Positions 7,912-14,538 of a stretch of 14,538 nt of DNA are shown piece after piece (positions within the stretch are counted from its first letter, which is position 1; the number at the start of each line of letters is the position of its first letter). The notes beneath the pieces are model-generated. The model ran no database searches. It was not told the origin of the DNA and worked only from the letters and a program-made list of their open reading frames with translations. A program made the position numbers and the translations under genes. Source of the DNA: Hemicentrotus pulcherrimus (Eukaryota > Echinodermata > Echinoidea > Camarodonta > Strongylocentrotidae); contig BEXV01002290.1 in the NCBI GenBank assembly GCA_003118195.1, positions 11,928-26,465 on the forward strand. Reading direction: 5' to 3'.

Positions 7912-10900
7912 CCATCACCACCATCAGCAGCATCATCATCATCACCACCACCACCAACACCACCACCATCACCACCATCATCATCACCGCCATCATCATC
8001 ACCGCCATCATCATCATCATCATCACCACCACCATCATCACCATCGTCATCATTGCCATCATTATTATAAATAATGTTTTTCTCTTGAATCACTCAGGTG
8101 GTGCTGACTGCATGGGATCATGTACAGACAAAGGCTCGGTGGACTGGATAAGCTATAATGAGGTAAGATCATCAGTTCTATTTATACTGGTTGAGATATG
8201 TAAAGGCGTTTTGTTCATAAGTCAACAAACTGTAGGGTTAAAATCCCAAACCAGCACTCACATCCTTAGGAGAGACGTTAAATCTGCATGTGCCACTCTC
8301 CACCCAGGTTTTAAATGGGTAGGATGCAAAATTCATCATAGTTTGCTTAGCATTGTGAGAGTCTGTAAAATGGTGCATTGCTGTAATGCTCCCCAGGGAG
8401 TGAAGAATGTGCATACATTGTGTGTGGGCAAGCCTGAATCCGATAACTGGGCTATTAATACATCTGTAAAGCACTTAAAGACATGGATGTATTAAGGGCT
8501 ATATAAAAGCAGAATACTATTATTATTATCATCAAGAGAGGGCAAAAAAATGTTGTTTGTTACATACTGTAACAGAGGAGTTAATGCCATTATAGATGTC
8601 AGCAGATGATATTTCATTCAGCTAAAGCCTTGTTGTTCCTTCATCTTTGCATCAACAACTTTCCATCAACACAGTGAAAAACACAGCTTTCCATCAACAC
8701 AATGAAAAACACAGCTTTCCATCAACACAGTGAAAAACACAGCTTTCCATCAACACAGTGAAAAACACAGCTTTCCATTAACACAGTGAAATACCAGAAT
8801 CGTTAAACCCACCTCTAGAGTGTGATTTTTTTTAAACACCAGCCAAAACTCCACCAGTGTTTGCAGTGTAAATGCTTGCTTTCAAAACACTGTTGAATTA
8901 TTCTGGTTTATGGTCATGTGACTCTTATTGCTTCTATGCTAACACATTTGTTCGTTCGTGTCTCCTTAGATCAAGATTAAAGTATCTTGATCTGCGGAGT
9001 AGTTGCTACAACCGGCCGTGTCAGACACGTTGCCCCAGGGTGCGAGATAGGACTCTTGTAGCATGCCCCCATTTAAAACAATTATACAATAACAGTCAAC
9101 AATACATTTAATTAATAGCATGAAACTATTAAAAGTACTCTCATGTTACAGGAAAAAAAAAAATATATATATATATATATTATGAATCAATTGATTTGGT
9201 CGATCCAGTTTGATGGCACAAATACAGCACTACTGGACAGAGATCCTAATAATTACAGAGCAAATGGGCCAATTGGCAAATGGCCAATGAGCAAATGGGC
9301 AATTTACGATGTCATTGTAAATGGGCCTCGTGACACTCAACAGACTTTTGACATCCATAGACTTTGTTCTCCTCTTTTAGTCTCTCAGATATATTAAGAA
9401 CCACAACCAATTTGTTTATCAAATGTGGCGTGTCGGTGCACTCTCATCATACCTTATCACTTCAATTATTTGTTATCATTTTGCAATACAAATTGATTTA
9501 TGAGAATTCTTGTTTGCTCCTATCTTCTATCATGCATGTTTTTATCAATCAAAAGTTCATTGCATTTTATGGTGTGATTTGTCTTTTGGTTCATGCTTTG
9601 ATCAAAATAGTTGTAGAGATATGGTTCATGATACTATCCTTAGTAGTGTCAAAGATTATGTGTACAATATTATGAGATAGAGAGACAGAGAGAGAGAGAG
9701 ACAGAGAAAAGAGAGGAGGGAGGGGAGATGGGGAGGGAGAGAGAGAGAGAACATAAGAGAGAGATAGAGAGAGAGAAATAAAGCGATAAACAGACATACA
9801 GAAAGAAGGTGAGCGATCTACAGGGGGAGGAGGGAGAAGAAAATATACAATCATTAGGCAAGAAAAAGAGAGAGAGAGACCTACATGTAGAAGGATAGAC
9901 AAATACATTTCATTTGTATGAAAAAGGGGAGGTTTAGTTGCTTAAACAGTGATTATAAATCTATATCTGCATATGTGAGAGATATTGCCAATTATTTTGA
10001 AGATATCTACATTGTTTCTTGTACACATAACCAATAGTACTGATTAATTCATATTTGTATGTAGGTGTATGAGTCAGCCAAGGAGATTGGATCTGGTCTG
10101 ATCCACCTTGGACTCAAACCAAAGTCAGAGGCCTTGATTGGAATCTATGCACAGAACAGACTAGAGGTAATATTATATTTGTACATAAATACTACATATT
10201 ACATACAGTTGAACCCGTCTTAGCAGGCCACCTCTCTTATAAAGGCCAAGTGTCTATTGTGGCCATGTATTTTGTCTCCCTAGAGAAAACAATGTGTGTT
10301 GTAAAACCTGTCTAGAAACGAAGCCTGTATACATTGCCCACTTACTCTGTTTCCTTTGGGTGGCCTTAATAGACAGGTTTTACTGTATATATTACATACA
10401 TGTACATGTTTGACATATTTAGGACACTAGGAATTAGACAGGCTCGGTGCAAACCAAAAGATAACCAAGCATGTTGGTAGCTTTATATAAATGTACCATC
10501 CACCAGTTCAACATTGACATATATGTAAATATTACCGTATTTGTCAGATATTTTTTAGAGACATAACTTGTTTGTGATGACAATTTGTTCATTGTCTTTG
10601 GAAATTATCAAAGATATATCTGCTGTACTATCCCCTTACAGTTTTTCATACCTCCCCATCTCTATATCAAAAATTCTGCAAGACTGTAAATTGGTATTTC
10701 TTTTAAAATGTTGAACATCATTTGGATTTACCGTATTTGCCGGCGATAACGCTGCACCCTCGTATAGGCCGCACCACCGATTTTGACCTTTAAAAAAAAA
10801 AAAAAATATTTGACGAAGTCGGGAGTCGAAATCTTGCCGACACAGGTAGATTGGGAGCCGAAACCAGCGCCTTAGACCGCGCGGCCATCCTGCACCGATG

Positions 10901-11720
10901 CCTAAGCCTGCAGTTTTTTTGTGATGTATACATTGAAATGGCGACTTTGCGTGCTGGATGCGTTAAACGGCCCCTTCTTTTACTTTTGCAATGCATTGGC
11001 ACAAAGTTTGATCAAGATCTATCAGCAGATGTTGTTTTTGGAAGATTATTTGCGTCTTCATGTCATCAATGCAAGGTAAAATTGTCGGTAAGATGTGTGG
11101 AAATGTCCTGTTCCATAGTGGTATAGTTATTGTACTATTCGTAGTCCCATATGTGCAAATTTGTGCTGGTTTTGACTTGATTTTTTAATATTTTTTTACT
11201 CTGTCGCTGTATATACGCCGCACCCCGACCTTTTGATTTTTTCTCTCCCGAAAATACTGCAGCGTTTATGCCGGCAAATATGGTAGATTTCAATCAACTG
11301 TATTAGTCATTATGAGAGAAAATATATGTATAACCTGATTAGGAAGTACCTTGTTTTAGTATATATCAATCGCTTTTCATTTCTATTTATGTCTTTGTTT
11401 TTCAGTGGGGACTGTTCGAGGTAGGATGTATCACATACTCCCTCATCAACGTCCCTCTCTATGACACATTAGGACCTGATGTCTGTTCCTACATCATTAA
11501 CCAAGGTATTAAATTACAAATCAGCTCTATTTATCGTCAGCTTAAAATGGTAAATTATCTGATGCAGAGCAATAGATGGAGGAAGTGGTTTGTGGCACAC
11601 GATCAATAGCGTTGACATTGGAAAGCTAAAAAACATCATGTTTGTTTCCTGCAATAGATTTTGAAACAAATTAGATGTGTATACACAAACCCTTAATTGC
11701 TTTCAGCCCCTCCCCCGATC

Positions 11721-11751
<31 letters not shown>

Positions 11752-13012
11752 CTTTCTATCTTGAAAAAATGTTAAACAGATTGCAGAAAGATTTAGCTTC
11801 AGAAAGTGGAGAAGGATGCCGAACTCTGTAAAAAAATTAATATAATAATTCAAATAGAAGAAGAAGAAAAAAAAGAGATTAAACAAGGAACATTGCCTAT
11901 GAAGAAGTCTCATATAACAATTCATTTTGTCCAAAAAATAAAGTTTGTAGCAGACTTTGATAATAGTGCACCTGTCATGCAACAGAATTATGGAATTCAA
12001 TGCAATAGTTTTGTCAAGTGAACAATAGCCCTAAATGTTAATAACAAGAGTGACATTTCCATTGAAAGTCTAAAAATAACACCTGTAAACTACAATGTAA
12101 TGACTGGTTGAAAGTAATTTTATGAAAAACATTTCAAAATGTATTATTGCACTATAAAAATGGAACTATTAATATTATTTTGTTTACACTGTCTACATTG
12201 TAGGTGATATCTCCATTGTAGTATGTGACACTACGAAAAGGATCTCAGCCGTCTTAGAGAAGGCTTCATCAAGTCCTTCCCTGAAGATTATCATCGGCAT
12301 GTTACCCAAAGAGATCACACCTGAAATCAAGCAGGAAGCACAGGATGCCAATGTACAGATCTTCACATTACAGGAGCTCAGAGTAAGTTCTGTGGACTTC
12401 ATGGGTTTTAGGGCATGTTTTATGTTAAGAATGGGATCAATTCAGTTGATCTTCTATGACAATTGTTCAGCACCAATTTCTAACATTTCTGAGTCGCTAA
12501 CTCAACCCTGGACCCAACCCTAACCCTAAACTTAACCTGAAACCCACTTTTAACTGTAACCCTAAACCTTTGAAAAAATGAAACCTAGAGAAAAATTTGG
12601 ATCACCATCAATTCATGACTCAATATGATAAAGATGAGGATGGTAAATTGAAATAATTGTATTATGTTTTTGCATAGTGCAAATCAGACATGAAGTAATG
12701 TCCCTTGTGCATTAGATATCAATGAGACTCTGTGGGGTGCAGTTTTATTGTTCCTCCTGTGGATCTTTTTAACAATTTAATCAGGCTGGGTATATAACAG
12801 CGTTCTGTTTAAAGGCTTGTGAACATGTAATGGTATTCAATTAAAGTTCAAATATAGGCACTGCCTGTATGCCCTAAGATGGAAGAGAATTTTTTTTTAG
12901 TTCACTGATTCTGAATATATTTTCATGACCTTGCAATGAGAACAATCGTTTTATTGTATGTATATTTCTTTTCATTCAGGAACTTGGGAAGAAACACATG
13001 CAGGATCCATCA
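5863..13012 (+). CDS. Long-chain fatty-acid-CoA ligase, ACSL1/5/6-type, 5' part (7 exons, continues past window)
   Basis: ACSL enzymes activate C12-C20 fatty acids: ATP plus fatty acid gives acyl-AMP, then CoA replaces AMP. They sit on the ER, outer mitochondrial or peroxisomal membrane and feed beta-oxidation and lipid synthesis. Seven exons join without any frame break into 259 codons, with intron phases 0,1,0,0,1,0,0. Visible features are a hydrophobic anchor at about residues 21-38 followed by RRRKER, GIYAQNRLEW at 147-156, PLYDTLG at 172-178, and SIVVCD and LKIIIGM in the early AMP-binding domain. PLYDTLG fits the ACSL1/5/6 branch and not ACSL3/4. Family members are about 660-700 residues, so roughly the first 37% is present. 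The ATP-binding TSGTTG motif, the adenylation core and the C-terminal domain lie downstream of the window. I am sure of the family; which of ACSL1, 5 or 6 it best matches cannot be decided, and invertebrates often have one co-orthologue. Confidence 0.93.
6046..6868 (+). other. Intron 1, first part: no other gene
   Basis: The donor GTAAGT is at 6046. The stretch holds a 14-bp palindrome TAAACCATGGTTTA (6213-6226) and degenerate TTTAGATTTAG / GTTTGGTTAAGG runs near 6290-6350. A minus-strand hydrophobic frame at 6553-6762 has two TM-like stretches but no recognisable family. Confidence 0.5.
6869..7214. repeat. TATGCCAAAAGGGCC repeat family
   Basis: The 20-mer TATGCCAAAAGGGCCGTAAC or a close variant occurs at about 6870, 7124, 7161 and 7192, and an inverted partial copy (TTTTGGCATAT) lies at 7094-7104. 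The last three are spaced 37 and 31 bp apart with ACCTACA-type linkers. At 6881-6896, GGGCCATAACTGCTTTTGGCC can fold back on itself. I do not recognise the family. Confidence 0.7.
7355..7493 (+). repeat. CT-rich tract forming the exon 2 acceptor region
   Basis: About 139 nt almost entirely of C and T (CT, CCT and CTTT units) run straight into the CAG acceptor of exon 2, so the microsatellite doubles as the polypyrimidine tract. Serine/leucine-rich open frames across it are artefacts. Confidence 0.85.
7494..7608 (+). CDS. ACSL coding exon 2
   Basis: This exon has 115 nt: 38 full codons plus one base (phase 1 donor, G|GTAAGT). The acceptor CTCTCTCCTCAG sits at the end of a CT tract of about 135 nt. 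It encodes residues 62-99, beginning GEERVHVSALTPD and ending TVYQAFLRGKSVN. The ending matches the family segment in which a T.Y..F.RG helix precedes the N.G-C-G region of ACSL1/5. This is the linker between the anchor and the AMP-binding domain. A decoy GGTAAA inside the exon (7593) would break the frame relative to exon 3, which supports the chosen donor. Confidence 0.9.
7837..8070. repeat. (CAT)n/(CAC)n trinucleotide repeat in intron 2
   Basis: About 230 bp of CAT units with CAC, CAG and CGC variants end about 28 nt before the exon 3 acceptor and fill nearly half of the 489-nt intron. Open frames reading poly-His, poly-Met/Val or poly-Asp in this stretch are intronic artefacts. Confidence 0.93.
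8098..8162 (+). CDS. ACSL coding exon 3
   Basis: This 65-nt exon completes the split glycine codon 100 and runs to residue 121 (GADCMGSCTDKG, then VDWISYNE). The acceptor is AATCACTCAG and the donor GAG|GTAAGA (phase 0). The pattern of G-x-C-x-G followed by W-x-S-Y corresponds to the start of the AMP-binding fold in ACSL1/5/6, where the sequence reads NGPCLG...WLSY. A CAT/CAC repeat ends only about 28 nt before the exon, so the acceptor has an unusually short pyrimidine stretch (TTTTTCTCTTG). Confidence 0.9.
8185..8535 (+). mobile_element. tRNA-derived SINE with ATT tail
   Basis: GGGTTAAAATCCC at 8235-8247 looks like a decayed B box/T arm (GGTTCGAATCC). The body includes AATGCTCCCCAGGGAGTGAAG and CTGTAAAGCACTTAAAGACA, and it ends GGGCTATATAAAAGCAGAAT followed by ATTATTATTATCATC. 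This body-plus-tail layout is typical of SINEs in deuterostome and other marine invertebrate genomes. The 5' boundary is uncertain because the A box is not clear. Confidence 0.65.
8659..8791. repeat. 28-bp minisatellite, 4.75 copies
   Basis: A 28-bp unit starting CTTTCCATCAACACAGTG and ending AAAACACAG begins at 8659, 8687, 8715, 8743 and 8771. The last copy is cut after about 21 bp. Copies differ at one or two positions (AATG in the second copy, ATTA in the fifth). There are no spacers, so it is not a CRISPR array. Confidence 0.95.
8968..8993. repeat. Perfect 10-bp inverted repeat (hairpin)
   Basis: AGATCAAGAT and ATCTTGATCT are exact inverted repeats separated by six bases. The surrounding stretch (about 8890-9080), which also has a CGTGTCAGACACG palindrome at 9017-9029, may be an old transposon fragment, but no termini were identified. 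Confidence 0.6.
9150..9675 (+). other. Intron 3 middle: AT microsatellite and short GCAAATGGGC repeats
   Basis: A short (AT)n run at about 9163-9182 follows an A-run. Three imperfect copies of GCAAATGGGCCAAT lie at about 9260-9304 (AGCAAATGGGCCAATT, GGCAAATGGCCAAT, AGCAAATGGGCAATT). No gene is recognised. Confidence 0.5.
9674..9890 (+). repeat. GA-rich purine tract in intron 3
   Basis: About 215 nt of AGAG, ACAG, GGGAGG and ATAG units form a polypurine-biased region. Leucine/serine-rich minus-strand frames across it come from the composition. Confidence 0.85.
10065..10166 (+). CDS. ACSL coding exon 4
   Basis: This exon has 102 nt, 34 codons (residues 122-155), with phase 0 at both ends. The acceptor is TTTGTATGTAG and the donor GAG|GTAATA. 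It encodes an amphipathic helix (VYESAKEIGSGLIHLGLK) and then ALIGIYAQNRLE, which with the tryptophan opening the next exon forms the highly conserved ACSL block GI.AQNR.EW. This block is part of the N-terminal half of the adenylate-forming domain. Confidence 0.93.
10204..10387. mobile_element. TA-flanked MITE in intron 4
   Basis: TACAGTTGAACCCGTCT (10204-10220) and AGACAGGTTTTACTGTA (10371-10387) are inverted repeats matching at 14 of 17 positions. If TA is taken as the duplicated target, the element is CAGT...ACTG, 180 bp, which suggests a Tc1/mariner-type origin. There is no coding capacity, and an internal AAAACCTGTCTAGAAACGAA partly repeats the terminus. Confidence 0.75.
10729..11285. 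mobile_element. 557-bp TIR element in intron 4
   Basis: The start TACCGTATTTGCCGGCGATA and the end GCCGGCAAATATGGTA form long imperfect inverted repeats. The similarity continues inward (AACGCTGCA, and GGCCGCACC against the complement of GCCGCACCCC). TA at each edge could be the target duplication. The interior carries a tRNA-like segment (10812-10893) and a 91-codon open frame (10851-11126) with no transposase motif, so it appears non-autonomous. Confidence 0.8.
10812..10893 (-). pseudogene. tRNA-Leu-like pseudogene inside the TIR element
   Basis: Read on the minus strand it begins GCAGGATGGCCGCGCGGTCT, then AAGGCGCTGG, close to the D-arm region of tRNA-Leu (GGATGGCCGAGTGGTCTAAG). Later comes ATTTCGACTCCCGAC, a T-arm/B-box-like block, and a 14-T run lies just downstream as a Pol III terminator would. 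The T-stem and acceptor ends no longer pair properly and the anticodon arm is not clear, so it is a decayed tRNA copy or a SINE head and not a working tRNA gene. Confidence 0.5.
11406..11505 (+). CDS. ACSL coding exon 5 (PLYDTLG)
   Basis: This exon has 100 nt: residues 156-188 plus one base of codon 189. The acceptor is TTTGTTTTTCAG. The donor CAAG|GTATTA is the weakest of the set but keeps the frame. It encodes WGLFEVGCITYSLINV, then PLYDTLGPDVCSYIINQ. PLYDTLG is a signature of the ACSL1/5/6 branch and of its yeast and plant relatives, and it is the best single piece of evidence for the subfamily. Confidence 0.94.
11700..11762. repeat. CT microsatellite in intron 5
   Basis: CCCCTCCCCCGAT is followed by about 11 CT units and TTTCTCTGTCTCTTTC. 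It is not adjacent to an exon. The plus-strand frame 11806-12021 downstream has no recognisable domain. Confidence 0.85.
12204..12382 (+). CDS. ACSL coding exon 6
   Basis: This is the largest exon after exon 1: 179 nt, residues 189-248, phase 1 in and phase 0 out. The acceptor is CTACATTGTAG and the donor AGA|GTAAGT. It encodes GDISIVVCDTTKR, where family members have ..SLVFVD or ..AMVICDTP, then LKIIIGM and a charged helix ending FTLQELR. This corresponds to the strand-helix-strand segment that precedes the P-loop. The sequence fits human ACSL5 in order and length, with a few residues' difference around SSSPSLK. Confidence 0.93.
12503..12570. repeat. Degenerate telomere-like patch in intron 6
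   Basis: AACCCTAACCCTAAAC at 12515-12530 is two near-perfect telomeric (TTAGGG)n units, surrounded by decayed versions (AACCCTGGACCC, CTTAACCTGAAACCC, GTAACCCTAAACC). Confidence 0.6.
12980..13012 (+). CDS. ACSL coding exon 7 (33-nt micro-exon)
   Basis: This exon has only 11 codons: ELGKKHMQDPS, residues 249-259. A good acceptor (CTTTTCATTCAG) and donor (TCA|GTGAGT) flank it and both ends are phase 0. It matches the family position ..LG......P that leads into PP.PEDL and the TSGTTG motif, so the next exon, outside the window, should begin there. Being phase 0 and a multiple of three, it could be skipped without breaking the frame. The short length lowers certainty slightly, but the fit to the family spacing is good. 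Confidence 0.85.
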
Positions 13013-13249
13013 GTGAGTATGACTTCCTGAACCACATTCTGGGGGAAAATGCATTTTGATGAAAGTTTAGTCCAAACTTATTAGCCATTTCTTGTCATAT
13101 TTTGAATATAGATATAAAATATGAAATGGACAGGTGAATTGAAAGGTGCTAACTTTTTCAACTGCATAAATGTTATGATAGTTCATTTATTCATTTTATT
13201 TCCAATTCTCATTTTAAAAAAAATATATATTTAAATATATTTTTAAAAA

Positions 13250-13378
13250 AAAGCATATATATAAACAATACAAATAATATGAAGGAGCCAGCAGAGACCA
13301 TTGGCCTTTTAAAGGCTGGGCTCCAATAGCCGCAGATAATTATACAAAGTAAAGGGAAAACAAATGTGTACAGGCTAA
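13250..13378 (-). other. Presumed LINE 3'UTR with hairpin
   Basis: This lies just past the stop of the reverse-transcriptase remnant. On the plus strand GGAGCCAGC (13284-13292) pairs with GCTGGGCTCC (13315-13324), and TTTTAAA lies near the loop. A 3'UTR hairpin is common where LINE reverse transcriptase recognises its own RNA. AGCATATATATAAA (13252) and AGCATTATATATAT (13860) could be remnants of a target duplication, but both are AT-rich. Confidence 0.5.
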
Positions 13379-13860
13379 TCAAACATTAGATAGAAATTCC
13401 TTCATTAGAACATGTTTGTATTTTTGTTTGAATAAGGCTAGAGATGGGCACATTTTTAAATTAGTAGGTATTGCATTCCAAGTAATTGCTCCAGAATATT
13501 TACAGATCTATGTGAAGTACGGTATTTTAACATTAGAATATATAAATCATTAGCATGTCTTTTGTAATGTGGATGAGCATCCTTCGTTATTTTGAACATA
13601 TTATTGATAATAAAAGGTGACATTATTATTATTATTATTATTATTGTACATATAAATAAATGATCCAACTTGCAATTCATGTACTTGAAATATGGTAGGT
13701 ACATTTAATTTTCTAAAAAGCAGTTTAGAGGGAGTTCTGGGGTGAGACTTTGTAATTGCACGTAGTGCTCTTTCATGCAAAAACATTAACTTGATTCAGT
13801 TCAGTTTTTTGCACAATGTCCCCATATCAAAGTACAATAGGACAGATGAGAAAGAATCAT
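13379..13860 (-). pseudogene. 5'-truncated LINE reverse-transcriptase C-terminus, frameshifted
   Basis: Minus-strand translation gives, in order and in alternating frames: HLSYCTLIWG (about 13845-13810); HERALRAIT with LFRKLNV and LQVGSFIYMY (13786-13640); PFIINNMFKI with HYKRHANDLYI (about 13620-13520); and ITWNAIPTNLK with PSLALFKQKYK, ending at a TGA (13379-13381). This is the standard order of motifs after the catalytic core in Jockey/CR1/L2-type non-LTR retrotransposons (YC..IWG, QKRALRII, H.TR, WN.LP, FK..LK). At least three frame changes and an internal stop show that it is dead, and an ATT/AAT expansion (13619-13645) sits inside it. The catalytic part is missing, consistent with 5' truncation on insertion. 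The clade cannot be resolved by eye. Confidence 0.82.
13619..13645. repeat. (ATT)n microsatellite within the LINE remnant
   Basis: About eight ATT units, read as a run of asparagines on the minus strand, coincide with the place where the reading frame of the remnant changes. Confidence 0.85.
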
Positions 13861-13887
13861 AGCATTATATATATATTATTTTACTTC

Positions 13888-14300
13888 GTAATTTTTCATG
13901 AGAAATTACATGAGATCGCGTGATGTGCATGCGCGGTCAATTCGTTTTGCAAATGGCGGTCAGACATCATCGACTGTGATTCCTCGCAGTTTTCTTCCGT
14001 TTTTATACCTTATAAGACTTTTTCGCCGTTCGCCACAGTTTGTGATTGAGTTTTTATTTATTTATTACTCCTACTCTTCTTCGATTTTGGGAGTTACTCC
14101 GTCATTTTCCGACAATGGAAGAGATTTTTTCATTGACGGGGAAAACAGCAGCGGGCAAGACGTCGGCACAGCCAGACGCACGCATTAACTCCGGCCGCGG
14201 GCTCGGGAGTAATGTAGCTGCCATCGGGGGTACCGGTACTGCAAGTGATCGAGATATGAACATTTCGTAGCCCGTCTCGATTAAAAGTTTTCCTACAAAA
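13888..14300. other. CpG-rich segment in intron 7, origin unknown
   Basis: CpG is frequent here (GATCGCGTG, GCATGCGCGGTC, GACGTCGG, CCGGCCGCGGGCTCG), unlike the surrounding introns. The plus strand has overlapping open frames 13898-14188 and 14046-14270. A possible start at 14115 gives 51 codons beginning MEEIFSLTGKTAAGKT, preceded by GACA. I do not recognise a family. It could be the 5' end of a retroelement, an internal promoter with a first exon, or a recently inserted sequence. Bases 14301-14538 show nothing further. Confidence 0.4.
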
Positions 14301-14538
14301 GTTTCTACATCGGCAGCACAGAGGTCGGAATTCCATTTCTGAGATATACTCAGCAAAGATGGGCTGGTCCAGTGAATGTACGCTTGTAAATAGGAAGTTC
14401 TTTCACAAGCCCCTCAACACATAACCTTAATCTTTTGCACACGCAGTGCTAGGGGCGAACACTAAAAGTCAGTGTTTCTTAATAGACTGGACACTTGTCA
14501 TCTCATTGTATCCTGAGATGTTATCGTAGAGCAAGGAC

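Noticed and set aside
7790..8093. Poly-His, poly-Met/Val and poly-Asp/Gly open frames
   Set aside because: They are all readings of one CAT/CAC microsatellite inside intron 2 of the ACSL gene.
8085..8495. 136-codon plus-strand frame as an independent gene
   Set aside because: Its first part is ACSL exon 3 read in frame through the donor site, and the rest is intron and SINE sequence.
8659..8791. CRISPR-like regular repeat
   Set aside because: The 28-bp units are directly adjacent with no unique spacers, and the locus is a eukaryotic intron.
9591..9908. Minus-strand Leu/Ser/Pro-rich open frames that look like a membrane protein
   Set aside because: They are translations of the GA/CT tract in intron 3.
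11806..12021. 71-codon frame in intron 5
   Set aside because: It has no domain, is Lys/Glu/Ile-rich in AT-rich DNA, and does not fit the ACSL splice frame.
1..14538. A novel multi-gene system, prokaryotic operon or viral locus
   Set aside because: Introns with GT-AG borders, SINE/LINE/MITE content and microsatellites show an ordinary animal gene region; no second protein-coding gene could be supported.

Overview
The window looks like animal nuclear DNA carrying the 5' part of one intron-rich gene. It is AT-rich, full of microsatellites and decayed transposons, and rich in TACATGTA and ACCGGTA words. Together with a SINE tail ending in a GCTATATAAA-like stretch plus ATT repeats and several short terminal-inverted-repeat (TIR) elements, this suggests a marine invertebrate. 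An echinoderm such as a sea urchin or sea star is my best guess, but the phylum is inferred and not proven. I see no bacterial, viral or CRISPR-type locus.

The only convincing gene is on the + strand: a long-chain acyl-CoA synthetase of the ACSL1/5/6 branch. Seven coding exons (5863-6045, 7494-7608, 8098-8162, 10065-10166, 11406-11505, 12204-12382, 12980-13012) join in one frame across GT-AG introns to give 259 codons. The order is an N-terminal membrane anchor, a basic patch, and the first part of the AMP-binding (adenylate-forming) domain with GIYAQNRLEW and PLYDTLG. The gene is cut by the window edge just before the exon expected to carry the P-loop (TSGTTG-type) motif. Intron 7 runs to the end of the window without a recognisable next exon.

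The first 5.8 kb upstream hold no recognisable protein gene. They contain nuclear-receptor-like DR1 half-sites (25-45), a GGTAAATACC array (about 118-190), a G-rich hAT-like MITE (1578-1792), a CT/CA microsatellite (2765-2850), a small CAGGGCT-ended element (3650-3775) and a C-run plus long polypurine tract (3991-4264). Next come a degenerate tandem array of about 110-bp units (4574-5003) and a recent 301-bp tandem duplication (5034-5641), which ends about 220 bp before the first coding exon.

The introns hold most of the remaining structure. Intron 1 has a TATGCCAAAAGGGCC repeat family and a long CT tract that also serves as the polypyrimidine tract of its acceptor. Intron 2 has a 230-bp CAT/CAC repeat. 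Intron 3 has a tRNA-derived SINE, a 28-bp minisatellite and a GA tract. Intron 4 has a TA-flanked MITE and a 557-bp TIR element with a tRNA-Leu-like pseudogene inside it. Intron 5 has a CT microsatellite and intron 6 a telomere-like patch. Intron 7 has a 5'-truncated, frameshifted LINE reverse-transcriptase remnant on the minus strand with a 3' hairpin, then a CpG-rich segment of unknown nature.

I found no previously undescribed multi-gene system. The most interesting items are the tandem arrays next to the gene's 5' end, the tRNA-like sequence inside a TIR element, the CAAAAGGGCC repeat family and the CpG-rich segment in intron 7.
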